A stretch of 64,000 bases of DNA from Arctopsyche grandis (GCF_051622035.1 NC_135355.1:33833986-33897985), one strand, 5' to 3'. Shown: positions 1 through 43,048, counted from the first letter of the stretch. A program made the numbers and translations. Notes: generated from the letters alone by a model not told the origin.

Positions 1-794
1 CGATTGCAACATAATTTGACCATCTACATACATACATATGTAATATGTACAGTGGTGTCACCCTAATGGTTTCCATGGGTTTCCGGAAACCCGTTGTTAA
101 AAATCAAAAGTTTCCAGAAACCCGTTATTTAATCTAAAGATTCGTATTCTTTTTATCAAAAATCAGACAAATCTTAACAAAATTTAATGAACTTTCATTT
201 AAAAGTGCCTTTGACGAAAAAAATGTATATATACATATATGTAGATTTTCAAAATTATTTTATTGAAAAAAAATTGGAAACCCGTTGTTCCAAAAATGGG
301 GTGAAACCACTGCATATGTATGTATTTACTGGCAAAACTACTAACCAAAGACCTAAAAAATATACAAATATTTATAACCAATATATATATACATACATAA
401 AATGGAAAATAATTCTACATATAATAAATAAAATAAGTATGTTTTTCAAATTTTGATTGAATAACTCAAAATTTACAACCAAAACGATTCGTTGAGCTAT
501 TTATGGCTAAAATTTTAATTTGTATGATATAAAAAGTAAAAATTGAAACGGAACATTTCAAAAGCATTCATTAAGAAACACTTTTACGATCGACAATACG
601 ATTATACGAAATTAATCATTGTTTAACGACACGTTCCAAAATTTAATTAAGAAAGTGTCCGCCTTTGAAGTCTGAACACTTCAACAGCTATATTGTTTTA
701 TATAAATGGCCCGAAACAATCAATCGCATGCACCTAAATATATATAGATTCATACATACATATGCCAGTATATATAATCATTTTGTAATTATAG
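1..794. other. Left flank, probably transporter intron
   Basis: AT-rich sequence with dispersed ACATACATATGTA-type palindromes. I found no exon with a donor in the right phase. The acceptor at 791-794 shows that it is at least partly intron. Confidence 0.4.
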
Positions 795-32741
<31,947 letters not shown>

Positions 32742-34372
32742 ATTGAATGTGTATCGAATAAGAGTAAGGACTTAACTGTGCATTTTATAGTAATTTATTT
32801 TTATAATATAGTTAGCTCGAATCAGAGATGTACTTATGGAAAACACCTGTTATTATTATAATGATTAAAGTATATATTCTCATATTGCCAAATTTTAAAG
32901 TGCAAACAGATATATTTATACATATCTTGAACTATATATTTCGAGATATAGAAGTTTATCGATGTTGCAATTTATATACATACATGGTGCGATCGTCCAA
33001 ATGAAGAAAGTGTGTACATATATATTGAAATGTTGTAAATTAAATTAGTATTTATATGCATGTGTATGTTGAAAGTATGAATCTGAAGTAGAATATTAAA
33101 AAAAAACATAGAGAAGACTGAAAGATGAATATGAAACGATGCGAAAACGTTGATGAAGCCGTCCATGTTGCTTGTTAAAAAATTTACAAAGGAATGTTTC
33201 GCACTTTTCTTAAGAAACGAAGAGTATTAAGGCTTCACAACTCTTGTAAATAATTGTTTCACTTAATTAGTGTTTATATTTATTTCTTAATTGACTGAAA
33301 AATTGCTAATTAATATTTGCATATTAACAATATTTCTTCTCCGTTTACACGTTCGCGTGTAAACTTTTTCTTAACAATATTCAAATCTGTGATTTTCTTA
33401 CATACTCATATTGTATTATATTTATAACTCTATAATATTTATATATGAAGATTAAAAACTAATACAAAAAATTATTTATATGAAAATATGTTACTTAATT
33501 TTGTACCCAATTTAAAAGATATATATGTATGTATGTATAGTATATTTTCCATAAAATTCTTCATATAAAATAGTAAAGAAAATTTTTTGAATATTTTTAA
33601 ACTGTGATTCTCTTGTATATATTTAAAAAAAAAGTGAAATTGAATACTTTATGTATATTCAACAATTCGATCATTTATCTGTTACTTAATTTTCTATCCA
33701 ATTTTTGAAAATTAGTATATTTTGTAAAATTCTTCGTATATGCTAATAAAATAAAAGCATTAATTTTCGAATTAAACATTTACTTAATTCGCCCAAGTTC
33801 CTTCCAAATCCTTCAAAACAAATATAATGTAATTATTAAGACGCGGAGGAAAGACTTTCAAACGAAGAACCGCCGGCTATTTAATCCTATTATCGGAATC
33901 TGATTTTGAATATTTCCACTCGCAAACTTAATCATAGCTCTATTTTCGCTAATAATGAGAAGAAATTGAGAGGTTTGACCTCTACTGCCGAAAGTTCAAA
34001 ACTTTCATCCAGCGCGAAATAATATAATTAAAACGTGTCGAATAATATCATAATTAAATTTTAATTAATCAAATATCGAAAGATTTTCGATATAAAAGTG
34101 TATGCGGAGAATACCGAGACAAAAATGTAAAATTTTAGCTTGGATGATGGCTAATTTAATTTCGCATGCAAACAGCTCACGAAATTGCCTATAGCCATTT
34201 CGTTCAATTTTCAAATAACTTCATCGCGCAAGCTTTTGTTCCCACGACAGAAACATCGTAATACAATCAGCCGTTTGACCCTTTCAGCGCCATGGATTTT
34301 AAAGCTTAAATACATTATGAACGTAATTAAATATTACATTATTCGACGATAAATTCATATTTTATTTTATTT
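32742..34372. other. 3' flank of the transporter
   Basis: Holds the untranslated region and then AT-rich DNA. 33830-34300 is less repetitive and may be single-copy, but I find no coding frame. Confidence 0.4.
32864..32869 (+). terminator. Candidate poly(A) signal of the transporter
   Basis: ATTAAA lies 123 bases after the stop in AT-rich sequence. Other candidates follow (ATTAAA near 33094, AATAAA at 33745), so the true 3' end is unresolved. Confidence 0.3.
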
Positions 34373-34781
34373 CATAGAACATGAACACTCGCCTTTACAG
34401 ATGGGTCCAAAGCGACGAGTGCACTTAAACAGATATAATACAATCAATCAATATATGTACATAAGCATTTTTATACAATGAGGAGTCATACGAACATCCA
34501 CAGTGACATTTATGGAGAAATTTTGCAGCCTTTTATAATCAAATTGGCGAACGTCGATACGCTGAAAAACTTGAGTTTAAGAAGAGAGATAGGAAAAGAA
34601 AATTCCAATTTTACAGGAACCGTTTCAATGAAAATTAGAAAAATCGGCAAACTCTGGTAAGAAACGATCGACCTGGAGTCATAAACCAAGATCTGGCCAG
34701 CAGCGGGACTAGTAGAACTCGAACCCGAGACCACTCTGCTAGAAAGCATAATATGCTAATCACTAGTCCACGCCGCTGGTT
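34373..34781 (-). mobile_element. tRNA-derived SINE, near full length
   Basis: Antisense copy of the 20275 family. The tail (AGAACATGAACACTCGCC on +) starts at about 34373 and the head (CCGCTGGTT on +) ends at 34781. The B box is present as CTCGGGTTCGAGTTC on the - strand. Confidence 0.8.
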
Positions 34782-34959
34782 AAATGTATAAATGTAATAA
34801 ACTGATAGTAGATTCATTATGCATACAACAAATGTACATAAACTTAATCTTTCAGAATCGCTTCTTATGAGTTCTCAGTCATCAACTAACACTAAACATA
34901 CCTTCTGAAATACAATCGCTATTTGGTTTGGTACGTATGTATACGAACAACACAAATTA

Positions 34960-35006
34960 TATCATATGTATATACATATGTACATATATGTATATACATA
35001 TGTACA

Positions 35007-35085
<79 letters not shown>

Positions 35086-35111
35086 ATATATATATATATA
35101 CATATATGTAC

Positions 35112-35200
<89 letters not shown>

Positions 35201-35232
35201 TGTACATATGTATATATATATATATATATATT
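34960..35232. repeat. (TA)n/(TATG)n microsatellite
   Basis: About 270 bases of TA with ACATATGTACATATG interruptions. All overlapping open frames are low-complexity artefacts. It abuts the SINE at 35236. Confidence 0.95.
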
Positions 35233-35235
35233 TTA

Positions 35236-35662
35236 TTTTATTGTTACAAATCAATACACACTCGCCATTACAGATTTGCTCCAATGCGACGGGTGTACGT
35301 TAATGAAATACATAAACAATCAGAAATCAGAAATACAGTAATACATACATATACAATCAGAATATATAGAATATAACAATTAATCAGAAATAATAATCAT
35401 AGTGACATCTATGGATTTCAGATTACTGTGTATAATTAATACAAATTATACACAGGCAGATTTTTGTGACAACAGGATTAGATTTTTTAATACCAATTTT
35501 CAGGAACCGTTTCAGCAATGATCAGATAAAATTGGCAAACTCTGATAGAGAAACGATCGATTTGGAGTCACAAAACCCCCAAATCTAACCAGCAGTGGCG
35601 AGGACACGAACCTATGACCTCAGTGATGCTAAATATATACGCTATCACTAAGCCAAACTGCT
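35236..35662 (-). mobile_element. tRNA-derived SINE with snap-back 5' end
   Basis: Antisense copy with a complete tail (CACTCGCCATTACAGAT on +). Its tRNA-like head ends at about 35662, where the sequence folds back on itself. Confidence 0.7.
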
Positions 35663-35681
35663 GGCTTAGTGATAGCGTATA

Positions 35682-35687
<6 letters not shown>
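35630..35687. repeat. Perfect 25-bp inverted repeat at the SINE 5' end
   Basis: Arms 35630-35654 and 35663-35687 are exact reverse complements around the 8-base spacer AAACTGCT. The right arm duplicates the SINE head in the opposite direction and then runs into (TA)n. Confidence 0.95.
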
Positions 35688-35752
<65 letters not shown>

Positions 35753-35755
35753 ATA
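35682..35755. repeat. (TA)n microsatellite
   Basis: TA run joining the SINE snap-back to the Helitron 5' end. Confidence 0.9.
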
Positions 35756-36239
35756 TCGTTATTCTGTGTGTCTGTGTAAGACAACGCTCGCCGTACTATA
35801 ATAATCGTTTCGATTCGACATTCATATGTACATATGTATGTTACAGCTAAAACAATGCCAACAAAACGTAAAAAAGAGAAAAACGTCTATATGTACTGTT
35901 TGCTACCAATGTTTCCTCTAAACTTATAGACGGCACTAAGTCTCTGAGCATTTACCGCCATCTATTGAAAATTTATTTAATTAATTAATACTTCATTTAT
36001 TTTTTTCTATTGGTGTTTTATATTGTTTATATGCAGGTAGGTATACAGTTTTAACCTTTTTTCATATTAAACAATAAAATATAAATATTAAATTAAATAT
36101 ATTTCAAATGTATTAGTAATAAATTCGACCGCATGCGGATGGAACACGTGACCGACACATTTATTTTAATTTTTTTTTATTTAATAACTTAATATGCCAA
36201 CACCCATGCGATGATATTTTATCGGGGGTACAACACTGG
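35741..36239 (+). mobile_element. Non-autonomous Helitron, family 1, copy 3
   Basis: Carries TATAATATCGTTATTCTGTG and CGCTCGCCGTACTATAATAA and ends with a decayed hairpin (GCGATGATATTTTATCG), then ACAACACTGG before T (CTRR rule). The exact 5' base is lost in the TA run. Confidence 0.65.
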
Positions 36240-36655
36240 TTCTATATATGTACGTATAGAACAAATGCATGTAGCTAAACTATCATTGTTTTAGTGAAAA
36301 ATTAATAACTATATATTGGGACATTAGGTACACTGATGGAGACTTCGAGGACAGATATATAATACCATTACTACAAATTCCTGTCAAATTTACACCTACA
36401 GTGTGAGTTCAGGAGCTTAAGAGGGTAACAATAAACCAAGAGGGCATTGCCAGATTCGAGGTCAACACCTCTAATTTGACCTGCAAAGTAGGCCTGGCCG
36501 CATATAGTAATACATATGTGCCCCGAGGCTGCATAGCTACCGTTTTGCCGCATCGTTGCGCCAAATCGCTACTGAAATAATGTAACCGAAGCACAGTGGA
36601 TACCTACCTTGTTTTAACATCGAAACTGACTATTTTCGGAATTAAAAGCAGTCAA
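36240..36655. other. Intergenic stretch, no gene seen
   Basis: Short antisense open frames at 36371-36594 show no domain. Confidence 0.35.
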
Positions 36656-37096
36656 TCTATCTATATATACATATATAAAAATGAATGTCTGTGTGTGTGT
36701 GTCTCGAATAGGCTCCTAAACCACTGGACCGATTACGATGGAACATTCAGGATTTGTTGTATGCATGTTCGGGAAGATTACTGTGATAAAAAACGGGAAA
36801 AAACCTCTTAATAATAATATTCGTAATTACGATTTTACTGAAATGAAAATAAAGCTATCCCATCCCGCCTTCAACGCATCACGCCGCGAGTGTGACAATA
36901 ATCGCGCCACGCCTACCTCGCAATCTACTGATCATTCAGGGCTGTACAACAAACACACAGCAGATGGGCCACGTCAACAAATATATCTATACCTATATAT
37001 AAAATTGAATGTCTGTGGAACGGGAACGAGAACGGGAACGGGAACGGGAAATGCACGCGTTATTGTTGCATTGCAACGCATGCCGGGTTCAGCTAG
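36656..37096 (+). mobile_element. Non-autonomous Helitron, family 2
   Basis: Begins TCTATCTATATATACAT after A. Ends with hairpin GTTGC-ATT-GCAAC, then GCATGCCGGGTTCAGCTAG followed by T, the common arthropod Helitron terminus. 441 bp. A (GGGAAC)n array lies at about 37018-37050. No Rep/helicase coding region. Confidence 0.8.
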
Positions 37097-37799
37097 TTCA
37101 TAATAAATTCAACTGCCCAAAGATCATTAAAATAGTCCATATGTATAATAGTACACATTTTCATTAAGACTGACGACAATAGTTTTACAGAACCACTTAT
37201 TGAAAACCATACTTAATATCACTCACTATGTAACATCATTTGAGCCTTATCATGTGGTTCGGACGTTGACAGGTTAGATATGATACAAAATAGGGCTATG
37301 ACTATGAGAGCTGTATAACGTTGTCACGTCAAAATCTACACGGACATATTTATTTACCATATAATATTATTCATTTATTAATTTCAAATTAAATTTATAT
37401 CATAGTAACTTCACGGGTTGCTTAAAATAGCCACGATGGTCGGAAATGTTGTAGATAAGATTCACCAAAATAATATCATATAAAATAACACAAGGTAATA
37501 CAATGGTACAAATAAGAAAAATATACAATAATATGTAAAAAAATTCAGATGTGACTAATACACGACTATATCTATTTATTTGAGGAATATAAGATGGATA
37601 AAAAATAAAATTCGATAATTAAACATACAAACACGTTCACACATATCGGCTATGAGAGCATTTGCGATACAAATTGAGCGCAAATGTAGGGAAACTGACA
37701 CAAGACAAAAATTTTTGTAATCAAAATCACTATAAATACATATTAAATATCAAGAAAATGAAAAAAAATTTAAAAGGTCAAAATAAAATAATGAAATAT
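37097..37799. other. Intergenic stretch, no gene seen
   Basis: AT-rich, no recognised element. Confidence 0.35.
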
Positions 37800-38248
37800 T
37801 GATTTAAAAAAAATTACTACTTCCGGTTTACGAACACTGACCAACTCAACTCTTAAGTTAGTACATAAAGCATACAAATATACATTTTAAGATTGATACA
37901 TTCAGGGGTGTAGAAAAAATCGTGTGGTCACATCATTTTTGACTTTTATAAGAGGAAAAAATCCCACTTCCGGTTTATTAAATTTATTGATTTTTTTTTT
38001 AATTTTATCAAATTGATACAAGGATTATACTTGAATTTACTCGTGAAGAGCAAACATGTTTAAGGGATCGAAAAAAATAGTGGAAGAAAAATCAAACAAG
38101 AGTAAACTGCCACTTCCAGTTGACGGGTGATCACCAAATTTTATATATGTATAACTTGGTATTAAGCTTAAACTTCTAGATATGAAATTTAAATTCAATA
38201 AACTAAAAGGTTTCTGAGAAAAACATAAAAAGCTTTGATTCTCTAGAG

Positions 38249-39446
38249 CAGCGGTTTCCAAACTTTATGCTACTACGCCTCCCTAAAAAAAATTTTTTTT
38301 TCCGCGCCTCCCTACCTTTTATTTTTTAATAGATATAATAATATAGGTAGACAAGTTTTAAATAATTCAATAAACCTTAATTTAAAAAAAAATATTGAAC
38401 ACTACAATAAACAGAATAATAAAAAGGCTTTGCTATAACATAAATTTATACGAACACGTATATTTATTTTTATATTAAATTACTAATTAAACTACATCAA
38501 ACACATCAAAATTTAATGCGAAGGATGTTGTTGTTTATTGTCACAAAGTTTATCAAATCTTGGGGGCAATATGGAGAGAGCCACTCGTAACTCCTTTTCG
38601 ACTATTAACCTGGCTCGATATTTGGTTTTCATTGCAGCTAGTGCCGAAAAGCCCGTTTCGCATAAATAAGACGTTACAAACGGTAGAAGCATTTGCATTG
38701 CTTTGCAATACAAAGATTCATACTCTCCACTAAGATTCATCCAAAATTTAATTATAATTTCATTTTGAAACTTTTGTTTTAGTGAGCTATCGCATGATAA
38801 TTCTATCAATTTTTCTTTTTCGATGGTTGTCAGCTTGAATTCGTCTTCTTCATTGTAGTTAAATGGATTCTGTATCCACAAAAACTTTGAGAAATCAAGG
38901 TCTTTGAAATAATTGGAAAAATGCAACACTAAACCATTCAAGTGGTCAATAAAAAGATTTTTACTAGCTTCAATATTGACTGTGGCCCAGAAATCTTTGG
39001 AAAATGAAAACATATCCAACTCATTCTATTGTAAATTTGATTTCCATAACTTCAACTTTTTAATGAAAGCTTTTACTTTGTCTTTTTGAACAAGTGGATG
39101 TATTTGTGATCCCTGCATTGATTTATTTAAACCGCTCAATTTTCCAAAAATTTCAACCATATCTGGCAAGTTTAACAATAAAATTACCATTCGTCCACAA
39201 ATGTGCCTTTTCATGTTGGTTTTCTTCGAGAAAGGTTGCTAATTAAATGTGTATATAAAAATGAAAGAAAAATAAAAATAAATATTCATGAATTGAATTT
39301 TTACTGTTAAGCTACGATATGAAGTTTTATTTATTTGTAGATATTATGGTATGAAAATTATCTTTTTATTAAAAAGTTTTGGCGCCTCCCCTGGCAATCG
39401 TCCGCGCCTCCCCAGGGAGGCGCGCCTCCCAGTTTGGAAACCGCTG
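38249..39446 (-). mobile_element. Internally deleted hAT transposon, copy 2
   Basis: Same termini as 22233-23316, with an 8-bp duplication CTCTAGAG (38241-38248 and 39447-39454). About 110 bp longer than copy 1 because it keeps more of the transposase. Confidence 0.95.
38513..39214 (-). pseudogene. hAT transposase C-terminal remnant (copy 2)
   Basis: Encodes the segment before the dimerisation region and the region itself (segment LLPFVTSYLCETGFSA). One in-frame TAG at 39026-39028 interrupts it. Copy 1 reads through at that place but carries stops elsewhere, so the two copies decayed independently. Confidence 0.85.
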
Positions 39447-39713
39447 CTCTAGAGTAAAATTACTACCTCCGGTTGAGGTTAAAATATTTAAAATTTATTA
39501 GTATATACAATTTATAATTTATATTACATGCAATTTTTTTTTGTCTGATTCTGATAATGAAAGCGTGATCAGTGATCGATTCTGAGTACGAAAAAGCCAA
39601 AATCTCGAGTTCAAATTTTTGCATGATCACAAAACTTCATCTATTATTATTACGTACATACGTACATAGATTAAGTAAAAACATTGAATCGTGAATTGTA
39701 AATAAATGATACA

Positions 39714-39719
39714 TTTAAT
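39714..39719 (-). terminator. Candidate poly(A) signal of the serpin
   Basis: ATTAAA on the - strand about 115 bases after the stop. Confidence 0.35.
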
Positions 39720-39831
39720 AATACACATATGTAGGTATGTACAAATGTATTGTAAATACGGGTATTTTAGTTTGCAGTACATTGTATGTTCATTTTAAAG
39801 CAGTTGTATTTATCGCTCAAGAAAATTTAAT

Positions 39832-39953
39832 TTAAGCCCCAATATATTTTCCACAGAAAATGATATCATATTTATTTATCAGCATATAGAAGAACGGCCG
39901 ATCAGCTTCGAAACTTATTTCCTGCACCGCTGAGTTGGGAGCTACTGAGATTC
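39832..39953 (-). CDS. Serpin exon 9 (reactive loop and C-terminus)
   Basis: Acceptor CATTTCAG, first two bases complete Gly, then 39 codons and TAA at 39832-39834. Encodes ISVAPNSAVQEISFE, with P1 Asn and P1' Ser by alignment, then PFFYMLI and FCGKYIGA. Confidence 0.93.
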
Positions 39954-42650
39954 CTGAAATGAAAATTATATTTTAATGTCTTATCAATATTTTGCTTTGA
40001 TACAGACCTTTTATCATTGAAATCATCAATATACGAGTATGTACCTGTGATGGCAGCCGCTTTGGTACCTTGTTCATCGACTTCAATAAAAGCTTTTTGT
40101 TTAGCATCTGATACGGATATTTGCTCGTGGCTTTTCAATAAATGGTATAAATCTGCCTTTTGATCGTCGAAAAGCAATTTTATTCCGAGCTAAAATAACA
40201 AAGTCGCATCACATACGAATGACGATGAATCAAGTGATCGTTGTGACATACACATACTTCTGGTAAAATATTTGACAGATCAATGGTCGTTTCAATCTTG
40301 AATTTAGGAATCATGAGATTGATATGAGCTCTTTGCATCCTTTGTAAAACATCAGTAATGTTAGCACCGTAAATATTCGCTTCTAAGGCTGCGAGTCCAT
40401 CAATTTTGTAAGGTAAAATTATTGCTAAATATGTATCGATGTCTCTATAAGGTAACGACAAAATCTGAAGTTCAAAAATGGGAAATAATAATAATGACCC
40501 CGTCATAAAATCTATATTAAAATGGTGCATAGCTTAAATCGTCTCAATTATTACATTAGCGTCCCATTCCGGTAGATCGGCGTATGGAAAATAGTCAGAT
40601 TTAAACATCATATCAACATCAATCTGTTCAATTTTATTTTTATTGAATTTTCTTTTTTGTACGCGGCTTTTATCGAACGGGAATCTCCAATTACCCTAAA
40701 ATTAATCAAAAGGTTATATACACATATACAAATATGTTATGTTATGTTTTGTAAATAAATAAAAATATATTCTCCTTAATACCTGGAAGTAAATTGCGTT
40801 CAACAAAACCACACGAGTGTCTGAATTCAATGCATTTGAAGATACGATATCCTTAATTTTATTATTAGTCTTAATTTTAACCTTTCAACAAAAACAAGCG
40901 ATGAAATACAATATAAAGAAAATATAACTTAACTAGTGTTGTGTCCTTAGATTTTCAACGGGTGGCTTCGGAAAGGAATTGATACACGAATCAAAATAAA
41001 GTTTAGGTTATATAATATATAAATATAGTGTAAGGTACGTAATTTATAGGCGCGCGCGCGTATTATTGCGCCATTCACCCGTTCGAAATTATTAGTGAAT
41101 GTGTGTGTGTGTCTTCGTGGATGTGTGTATGTGTGCACCCTCCCGCGCAGCGCATCCAACGCTGACGTCACCCTCAATATCAGAACCACATGTCGGACTC
41201 TCAGGTCCCCACTTCCCCGCTTCCCCGCATCTCCTCGACACGATTGGTCATCACGCCACATCCCGATGCATAACGTAAACTCCTGGTATTCTAAATTTTG
41301 TTTTTTTTAAATCTCCATACTTGTCTACGCGTCCGCCACATACATACCCACAAAAATAACTAAAAAACTACCCACAAAAATACCCACAAAAATACCCACA
41401 AAAATACCCATAAACATACCCACAAATATACATATGTATATACATCACGTTCGTTTTTAACTATATTACTAGTGTTGTGCCTGATGAAATATCATCGCAT
41501 GGGTGTTGGTCAATTGAGTTATTAAATTAAAAGAAATGCGTCGGCCCTGTGTTCAATCCTCACGTGGTCGATTTTTTTTCAAATACCTGAGAATTAGCAC
41601 CGTCTATAAGCCTAGAGGAAACATTGGTAGCAAACAGTGAACAAGAGTTTTTCTTTTGTTATTATATTCGTACGTTTTTTGGCATTGTTTCAGCTGTACG
41701 ATATGTATTTCGAATCGAAACGACTATTATATTACGGCGAGCGTTATCTTACACAGACACACAGATTCGCGATATTATATATATGATTGATTCTGTATTT
41801 AAAAATTAAAATAAAATCTATTATATTGATAAAATTTACCCATTCATTAATAGTCCTGGCAGCTCGTTCATTGTTGGAAAAATCGATGTTTTCAACATCA
41901 GAAGAAAAATTGTCTACAGCAACAGATTTGAATGCTGGAGTTAATTCAAATGCAGCACCGTCTTTCACGTAAACTTTATTGGCAATGTTTAAAACTACTT
42001 CTTGAATTGTTTTGAGCCTACTAGTTGTCGATTGGAAAGTAGATATTAACTGAAATAGAGCAATGAGTGCTAAAAACATTAAAACGAATTTTGTGATAAT
42101 ATTTTAGAAATTGTTTACTGTTTCCGAGTCGGGTAAATGAAGAGCATCGTTTATTTCCTTTTGAGTGTCACCACGGGCGCCTATGGACATAAGTCCAAGA
42201 ATAATTTCAATTGAAAGTGGAGATACTATCAAGTTCTTGTCAGGAGATTTAATTGAGGCGGCCTTCGCACAAAAAAAAATAGATAAAGAAAAATATTAAT
42301 AATTAATGCATAGTAATGCTTTAATTAATTTTATAATAAATACTTTGTAGAATTCCAACGAAAATTGATTTATTGCATTTGTAGTATGATTCGCTTCTGT
42401 TAGCGTTGATGCAACAGATAAAATCAGGAAGAAAAATACAAAAACTGGAAAATAAAAAGAGTTATTAGAAACAAAATAAAACTTGGAATAAAATTAGTTT
42501 AGTTCAATATATCAGACAGACAAAAGTACAATTTTTTTTTTACAAAAATGTTTTTGTAAATATTTATACTGTTACAGAATTTAGAATTTAAATATTTGTA
42601 TTATTACAGAAGTCAGATATTTTCTTCATAATGGTGTAATTAGTTTGCAT
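39832..42650 (-). CDS. Secreted inhibitory-type serpin, gene span (nine coding exons)
   Basis: Nine exons join in phase: 42608-42650, 42344-42444, 42119-42262, 41840-42049, 40783-40881, 40555-40695, 40258-40464, 40045-40189 and 39832-39953. They give about 403 residues, the normal serpin length. Serpin signatures appear in order: a hydrophobic signal peptide, NLIVSPLSIEIIL, ANKVYVKDG, INEWV, NAIYFQGNW, IPKFKIETT, KAFIEVDEQGTKAAAITG (hinge), PFFYMLI and FCGKYIGA. The hinge P15-P9 is small and unbranched except Ile at P9, as in inhibitory serpins. Aligned on the conserved Phe after the loop, P1-P1' is Asn-Ser. Secretion to haemolymph and control of a protease cascade are family knowledge; the target protease is unknown. 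The terminal exon encodes the reactive loop, as in insect serpin-1 genes. The start uses CAAAATG at 42650; an in-frame Met at 42629 is an alternative. Confidence 0.9.
40045..40189 (-). CDS. Serpin exon 8 (hinge)
   Basis: 48 codons plus one base, acceptor TATTTTAG, donor GTACAT. Encodes KAFIEVDEQGTKAAAIT; the split codon is the Gly at P7. Confidence 0.93.
40258..40464 (-). CDS. Serpin exon 7
   Basis: 69 codons, acceptor GAACTTCAG, donor GTATGT. Encodes ILSLPYRDIDTYLAIILP and IPKFKIETT. Confidence 0.93.
40555..40695 (-). CDS. Serpin exon 6
   Basis: 47 codons, acceptor AATTTTAG, donor GTAATA. Encodes GNWRFPFDKS, completing the NAIYFxGxW motif across the junction. Confidence 0.9.
40783..40881 (-). 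CDS. Serpin exon 5
   Basis: 33 codons, acceptor GTTGAAAG, donor GTATTA. Encodes NKIKDIVSS and VVLLNAIYFQ. Confidence 0.9.
40934..41468. other. Rest of serpin intron 4
   Basis: Holds a second CTAG-GTGTTGTG end at 40936 resembling a Helitron 3' terminus, a (CG)/(TG) low-complexity patch (41050-41130) and a 12-bp ACCCACAAAAAT array at about 41345-41432. No exon seen. Confidence 0.5.
41469..41786 (-). mobile_element. Helitron family 1, copy 4, inside serpin intron
   Basis: The - strand starts TCATATATATAATATCGCGA after A and ends GCGATGATATTTCATC...ACAACACTAG before T. 318 bp, in the 958-bp intron between serpin exons 4 and 5. Confidence 0.75.
41840..42049 (-). CDS. Serpin exon 4
   Basis: 70 codons, acceptor ATTTCAG, donor GTAAAT. 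Encodes VVLNIANKVYVKDG and ARTINEW. Confidence 0.92.
42119..42262 (-). CDS. Serpin exon 3
   Basis: 48 codons, phase 0 at both ends, donor GTAAAC. Encodes NLIVSPLSIEIILGLMSIGA, a core serpin segment. Confidence 0.9.
42344..42444 (-). CDS. Serpin exon 2 (signal peptide)
   Basis: Acceptor TTTTCCAG, donor GTATTT. Encodes the hydrophobic core FVFFFLILSVAS, a likely cleavage near TLTEA, a possible NHT glycosylation site and the helix A start (NQFSLEFYK). Confidence 0.85.
42608..42650 (-). CDS. Serpin exon 1
   Basis: Met in CAAAATG context 13 bases after the predicted start site, 14 codons plus one base, then a weak donor GTAATA. A second in-frame ATG is at 42629. The weak donor makes this the least certain exon. 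Confidence 0.6.
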
Positions 42651-42658
42651 TTTGTTCA

Positions 42659-42692
42659 CAACTGATAAAAAGTCATCGAGCAATAGTATATA
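42659..42692 (-). promoter_or_regulatory. Serpin core promoter (TATA plus initiator)
   Basis: On the - strand TATATA (first T at 42692) lies 29 bases before the A of TCAGTTG (42663). This matches the arthropod initiator consensus at the correct TATA spacing. The predicted 5' leader is 13 bases to CAAAATG. Prediction only. Confidence 0.5.
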
Positions 42693-42729
42693 CACACATA
42701 TGTACATACATTGATATTGAACTAAATCA

Positions 42730-42960
42730 GTGTTTCTCAAACTTGTTCAACCTGTGGCCCAAAAAGCGCCCTCATTTTTTTCTTATTCAATTTTTAAAAA
42801 CAATCTTATTTAAAATATCTTGTTATATGAATAAAAAATGTGTTAATAATTATATAAAATTCACCGCATATTTAATTAGTATTCAAAGCTAACGTTTTTC
42901 ATTAGAATTTTAGGAAAAGTTTTCCTAATGCTAAATATGTATGTATTTATTAGATTAATA
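42730..42960 (+). mobile_element. hAT terminus fragment upstream of the serpin
   Basis: CAGTGTTTCTCAAACTTG is a typical hAT 5' end. No matching right end is visible, so it is a fragment with undefined right border. Confidence 0.45.
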
Positions 42961-43048
42961 CATTAGGCTGGAGCGAAAAGTGCAAATTTTGAATTTGCAT
43001 CGATAGACCCAGTTGAAAACTTTCGTCGTATAAGGGAACTTTAAATTA

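Larger units (their letters stand above)
37800..39625 (+). repeat. CTTCCGGTT-family repeat, copy 2, split by a hAT
   Basis: 37800-38248 and 39447-39625 are the two halves of a copy of the 4925-5655 repeat. The junction CTCTAGAG is duplicated by the hAT insertion, and the intact site stands at 5271. Confidence 0.8.

Noticed and set aside
34919..35376. Several 80-137 codon frames rich in Tyr-Ile
   Set aside because: Translation of a (TA)n microsatellite in several frames and both strands.
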